Shown: piece by piece, positions 59,954 through 64,000 of the stretch
How positions within the stretch are numbered: position 1 is the first letter of the stretch
Layout: each line of letters begins with the position of its first letter
DNA from: Brachypterus glaber
Lineage: Eukaryota > Arthropoda > Insecta > Coleoptera > Kateretidae
Direction of reading: 5' to 3'
NCBI GenBank assembly: GCA_958510825.1
Contig: OY294047.1
Coordinates: forward strand, 46,855,365 to 46,919,364
DNA: 64,000 bases
Notes under the pieces: generated by a model
Told to the model about the DNA's origin: nothing
The model's database searches: none
The model's input: only the letters and a program-made list of their open reading frames with translations
Program-made: the position numbers and the translations under genes

Positions 59954-62266
59954 CTAATCAGCATCAATAAACTGCCACAATTCATTATTGATTTCTTTAA
60001 CCGAAATATCTCTGTAAAATTTGATTTTGGCAGCATGGATTTCACTTTCAGTCTTCTTCTGCTTTTTCTCCCAACCCTCCCATTCGTCATCTGATGGAGA
60101 AACTAATTCGTTTTTTTCCTTTATGCTGTGAACACTACAGTTTGGATCATCCCAATTTTCATCTTCTGGATAAGAGTCAAAATCTTCATCCCAATCATGA
60201 TTAGATTCAGTATCACAGTTTGAACAATGCTCTTCTTCGTTACTATAAATATCATCTAAAATTTGTAGGACGTTATTTTTGGGAATGAGATTCCAAATAA
60301 GTTGCATAATTTTTTAAGCATTTTTTTAACAATACTTTTTTTTTATGTTTGATGTTAATTAAAAAAAAAGTTTTGTTTTTTTTTCAAACAATACAGTTCT
60401 TCCTCTTACAAAACTTATTTTTTGTGTTAGATGCTACTTAAAAAAAAAAAGCTAATAAAGTTATAGACTCAGTTATAGAATACGAGAGGAGGCGCTATTA
60501 TATTAAAAATAACAAAAAACTGAAATAAATATTTAAAAAAAAACTGAAAAATTTATGTTTTTTATATATTTTAGGGGACAAAAATGTTATACAATATGAA
60601 AATTTAAATTTTATTGCACTTCTCATTTTTTTTTATAATGTTTTTAAAAGTTGTACATCATAATTTTTTAGAAGACACAAGAAGGTGCTAATATTAAAAA
60701 AAAAAAACGTAAAACTGTATACAATATGAAATATGCAAGAGCTTTCCAATAAATTTGCGTTATCTGGGTTTAACCAATCCACATTAAGCAGCTTCTGTAT
60801 CCCACGGAATCAAAACCCTCCTCGTGCGAGATTTCCAGAAAGAACAGTTTTCCAGATATTAAATGATCTCAAAAACTAAAGACGTTATTAATATTTTTAT
60901 TCATTTTTACTAAATCTAGTTTTTTTTTGATATATTTTAAATTTAATATGTTATATGGGCTGAAGGATTTCGGTCAATGGCCTTTTGTATAGATTATGTA
61001 ATAAACGACATTATTATTATAATGAAATATGCTTACCATCAAAATATTGTTTGGAAGACCCATCATCATCATCATCATGAACTCTATTATCAATTTTAAG
61101 ACCATGAGCCCTATTTTCAAAACTATATTTTTTTCTATACTCCTCTAATTTACTATTATAATTTTTAAAATTCTCTTTTTTTGTACAAAACAAATTATAC
61201 TCAAAATCTATATATGGAATTTTTGTATCACATAATTCTGTAAAATAATTATCAAATAAATCTAAAACTTTTAGACTTTTTGTATTTAATATTGATTCAT
61301 CAATTTTATCTAAATTATTGGATGATAATTCTAATATTGATAAATTTTTTAAATTGCTTATTTCATTGGATACTGATACCAGCTCGTTTGAGGAAATATC
61401 TAATATTTCTAAATTTTTTAGATTCTTAATATGATCTGCAATCCAAGATATAGCATTCTTACTAACATTTAACTCTTTGAGATTCTGAAGTTGAAAAATA
61501 CTACCGGGCAAAACTGATATGCTTAAATTGCTCAAAACCAAAACCTGTAGGTTAATCCATGAAGCATCAGATAACAATAGCTTCAAATCAATTAAATGAT
61601 TGATATTATTACTGTTATTGTTACTTATATCGAGATGAGTAAGTTTTAGTTTTTTCAGCATTACAAAATCTTTATCTAATAAATCGTTATTTCTTAAACA
61701 CAATCTTTTTAATTTTGCATTTCTTAATCTTTCTAACGATGTGTAGTTAGTTATTTCATTCCCTGAATAATCGAAGTCACGTAAACTTACGCATTTATTT
61801 GTTGTTATCCAGAATGGGATGTTCTTAAAATTATTCCAGCTTAAATTTAATATTTCTAAATTATGAATACATTCAGGGTAAACTATAAAACTGACTAATT
61901 TATTATTGCACAGATTTAAGTCTTTTATAGTTTTCAAACCAGTGTAAAAACACTTGGGTATTTCACTAAAATTGTTATTTGAGAGATCCAATTTGCTAAT
62001 CGGCAGGTTTCCCAATGTGTCGGGGAGAGTGTTTAAATTCATAAATCTAAGATCTAATATTGTGATATTTAAAAACAATTCATTTCCTATCAATTCTTTT
62101 ATAGAAACCATTCTTTTACGTTCTGGTAAATCTTCTTTCTCTTGTTTTGAATTTAACTTTCTAAACATTTCTTTCTCCGCATATTTATTTCGTTGTTCGT
62201 AACCTAAATCTAAATTAAACTTGTGAATTAATAATTTCTGGCTTTGGTTAATCAAAACTTACCCAT
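59954..62266 (-). CDS. Leucine-rich-repeat protein with acidic C-terminus
   Basis: Main exon 62209-61037 and last exon 60255-59954 (phase 1 junction, GTAAGC donor, TTTTAG acceptor). A 4-nt first coding exon (62266-62263, ATGG) before a 53-bp GT-AG intron gives 492 residues; otherwise translation would begin at an ATG at about 62168. About 12 tandem LRRs (residues roughly 50-340) show the LxxLxLxxNxL pattern: SKLDLSNNNFSEIP, EILNLSWNNFKNIP, KELNVSKNAISWI, EILDISSNELVSV, KVLDLFDNYFTEL. A DDDDDG run and an acidic tail (EEEH, DWDEDFDSYPEDENWDD) follow. No signal peptide or membrane segment, so it is probably intracellular. I do not recognise a named orthologue; SHOC2-like or small LRRC scaffolds are the general type. 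It is convergent with HELLS. Confidence 0.83.
60256..61036. other. LRR gene intron
   Basis: 781 bp, AT-rich with long A and T runs. No repeat family or exon was recognised. The frame upstream of the acceptor (up to an ATG at 60307) is open but is best read as intron, because the spliced reading joins two acidic segments in frame. Confidence 0.6.
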
Positions 62267-62390
62267 TGTCGCCGAAATACATAGAAGAAAACTTAATTTT
62301 AAGCACAAAACTGAACTCAAGAACAAATGTTAGGTTATAATTTTCTTCTTCTTCGTAGGACGAATTTGACCTACTTTTGGTTTTGATGAA

Positions 62391-62533
62391 TTAAGGGCCA
62401 CTTGAACCAACTTTTGGTCTGGGATTATCTCAGCTAAACCGAGTTTTAAGTTAAAAATTTTGCGTTCTGATTTGTCAGCCGTCAATTTAATCCAAGTTTA
62501 AAGTCCAAACCATCATTGGTGCAAGTGGCCCTA
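62391..62533. mobile_element. MITE, AGGGCCACTTG ends
   Basis: The left end AAGGGCCACTTGAACCAA pairs with the right end GGTGCAAGTGGCCCTAGG. The right half matches the 85-bp element at 59851-59935. It lies about 130 bp upstream of the LRR start codon. Confidence 0.75.
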
Positions 62534-62929
62534 GGTCAGTCAAATACTAAAAAAAATCTTTATGGGGCTGTTTAACAGTTATGTCACCGACCTAGGCTAA
62601 AAAAGTCAAAAATTCGGTAACATACCTTGTTGAACAGATTTTTTTGTTTCTCGATGTTTTAAATGAAATAAGACGAGTTTTTGGGAAAGTTCTGTCGTCT
62701 GACCGGGAGAAATTGCGAGCATGATACCTCGAGAACGCTTTGAGCTAAATACATCAAATTTTCAACATATACTCCTTATCCAAAGTTATTAGCTGGGATT
62801 GTTTCGGGAAAAATCAAGGTGGGCGTAAAACAAATTTAAAAAAAAAATCGTTTTCAATTTTTTTTTTGTATGACCTATTAGTAATAGTAATTAATAGTAA
62901 TTAGTAATAGTAATAATAATAGGCTATTA

Positions 62930-63121
62930 CCCTGATGGGTAATGTTAGAACGACTTGGCCTAACGTTATATGAGTGTGGATGCCTAACGTTAGGATCTAA
63001 TGTTAGAATAACGTTCATCTAACGTTAGAGGTTTTAGGAATTCTAACGTTTAAAACCGGGACTTTTGTACATTAAATACGCGTTAAAAAAACGTTTATCT
63101 AACGTTAAATTTCTACTAGGG
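62930..63121 (-). mobile_element. Short AACGTTA-iteron element (family D), copy 5 (inverted)
   Basis: 192 bp, CCCTGATGGGTAATG at one end and AACGTTAAATTTCTACTAGGG at the other; TA lies next to both ends. Iterons are as in the other short copies. Confidence 0.75.
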
Positions 63122-63809
63122 TACCCGTTATAATAGAGGAATTTGCCTTTAAATTATTGTTTTGTTAGCAGCAGTAATTTTGGCTTTTGCACATGGCCAT
63201 ATAGATGAGATGATTTTATTATTTTACGTGGAAATAATCTTTTTTCATATAAAAACGTCGAGTAACGTAAAACAACGCATCCATTATACCCCCTTACCCC
63301 AACCCGATTTTTACAAAAAACAATCATATTTTTTGGATATAAAACGTCCCGAAACGTAAAAAAAGCAATAAAAATTTTATATGAAAAAAGATGATTTCCA
63401 CGGAAAATAAATCTATGGATCCGGAAAAAATTGTTACTACAATAACTTGAGAACGCTTTCATGAAAGTTCCAGCTAAAGGCTTTTTTGGAACATAGGTTT
63501 CTTATTAAAAGTTTTCTGTGGGGATCAATGGTGGTATTTTTTATATTTTACAAAAAATAAATTTTCTAGATTTTTTTTATTTCTTCAAAAAAAAAAATTT
63601 TTAATTTATTTAAACAAGTTGTTATGTGCATAAAATATATGTATATTGTATTTATTTATTATTAAATATAATATTATAATAAATAATTTCTGTTAATATA
63701 AATAAAATACAGATTTATTATTGGTGCAATGTTATACAGATATTAAAGGCCACTGTATTATGGTCTGTTTCATCAGGCAAGAGAGTAAATTAAAAATCGC
63801 ACAGTGAAT

Positions 63810-64000
63810 ATTTTTAACTTTTGAACCAGTTGAGATATCGACTTCAAATTTGGAACTTTTAAATAAGACAACTTAAAATATCTTTCAGCATATATTTAAT
63901 ACTTTCAGCTCTTAAAATGTGGGCAAGGGGACATGGGGGCACATTTTTTTAAATGGAAAGGGGGGTCGTGTAATCATTTTAAAGCTTATAAAATTCTCCA
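63810..64000 (+). mobile_element. Element E, partial copy cut by the window end
   Basis: Matches the left arm of 15271-15983: GTTGAGATATCGACTTCAAA, CAGCTCTTAAAATGTGGGCA, AAATGGAAAGGGGGGTCGTG. The outermost 30 bp differ, and the element continues beyond the window. Confidence 0.75.

Larger units (their letters stand above)
62267..64000. other. Gene-free right flank
   Basis: Holds a MITE (62391-62533), a degraded GAACGCTTTGAGCTAA repeat (about 62640-62830), a family D element (62930-63121), another degraded copy (about 63165-63540) and the incoming left arm of element E (63810 onward). The part 63541-63800 is AT-rich with nothing identified. No LRR promoter element was assigned. Confidence 0.6.

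Noticed and set aside
59954..60307. Separate 117-residue acidic protein gene
   Set aside because: It joins in frame and phase to the LRR exon through a good acceptor at 60256-60257. The first 17 codons of the frame are then intron.
1..64000. CRISPR array or prokaryotic operon
   Set aside because: No regularly spaced direct repeats with unique spacers were seen, and all genes are spliced eukaryotic genes.

Overview
The window looks like nuclear DNA of an insect. It is AT-rich, has long introns, short GT-AG exons, and one repeat inserted beside or inside another almost everywhere. I cannot fix the order from sequence alone; a repeat-rich beetle is a guess. Five protein-coding genes could be assembled exon by exon, all with consistent splice phases. 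Together they fill under 10% of the window.

Layout. (1) 1-5374: gene-free, mostly small inverted-repeat elements. (2) 5375-11548, minus: a 162-residue Ly6/three-finger, GPI-anchor type protein in three exons. (3) 11549-18801: gene-free. It holds a tRNA-derived SINE pair and a stack of inverted repeats inside inverted repeats (13443-17698). (4) 18802-26491, minus: MOCS3/Uba4 (E1-like adenylyltransferase plus rhodanese), six exons, 435 residues. (5) 27096-31512, plus: an F-box/FBA-domain protein (FBXO6/FBXO44 type), three exons, 299 residues; it is divergent from MOCS3 across about 600 bp. (6) 32615-54029, plus: HELLS/LSH (SMARCA6) SNF2-family remodeler, twelve exons, 871 residues, with introns full of hairpin-forming repeats. 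(7) 54030-59953: gene-free repeats. (8) 59954-62266, minus: a leucine-rich-repeat protein with an acidic tail, convergent with HELLS. (9) 62267-64000: gene-free repeats.

Functionally the genes are unrelated housekeeping or regulatory genes: sulfur carrier activation for Moco and tRNA thiolation, SCF-type substrate recognition, heterochromatin remodeling, a surface protein and an LRR scaffold. They share no operon-like logic. The only likely shared control region is the MOCS3/F-box divergent promoter.

The most unusual material is non-coding. There is a 911-bp foldback element built of CGCGAAA-type units with a 9-bp target duplication. There is an 81-bp palindrome with a 1-nt centre. Several non-homologous repeats share the terminus AATAGTTATTT next to CpG-rich hairpins. 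A family carries AACGTTA iterons with CCCTGGTAGAAA ends. Repeats also sit repeatedly just 5' of splice acceptors. No viral genes, CRISPR arrays or bacterial-type operons were seen.
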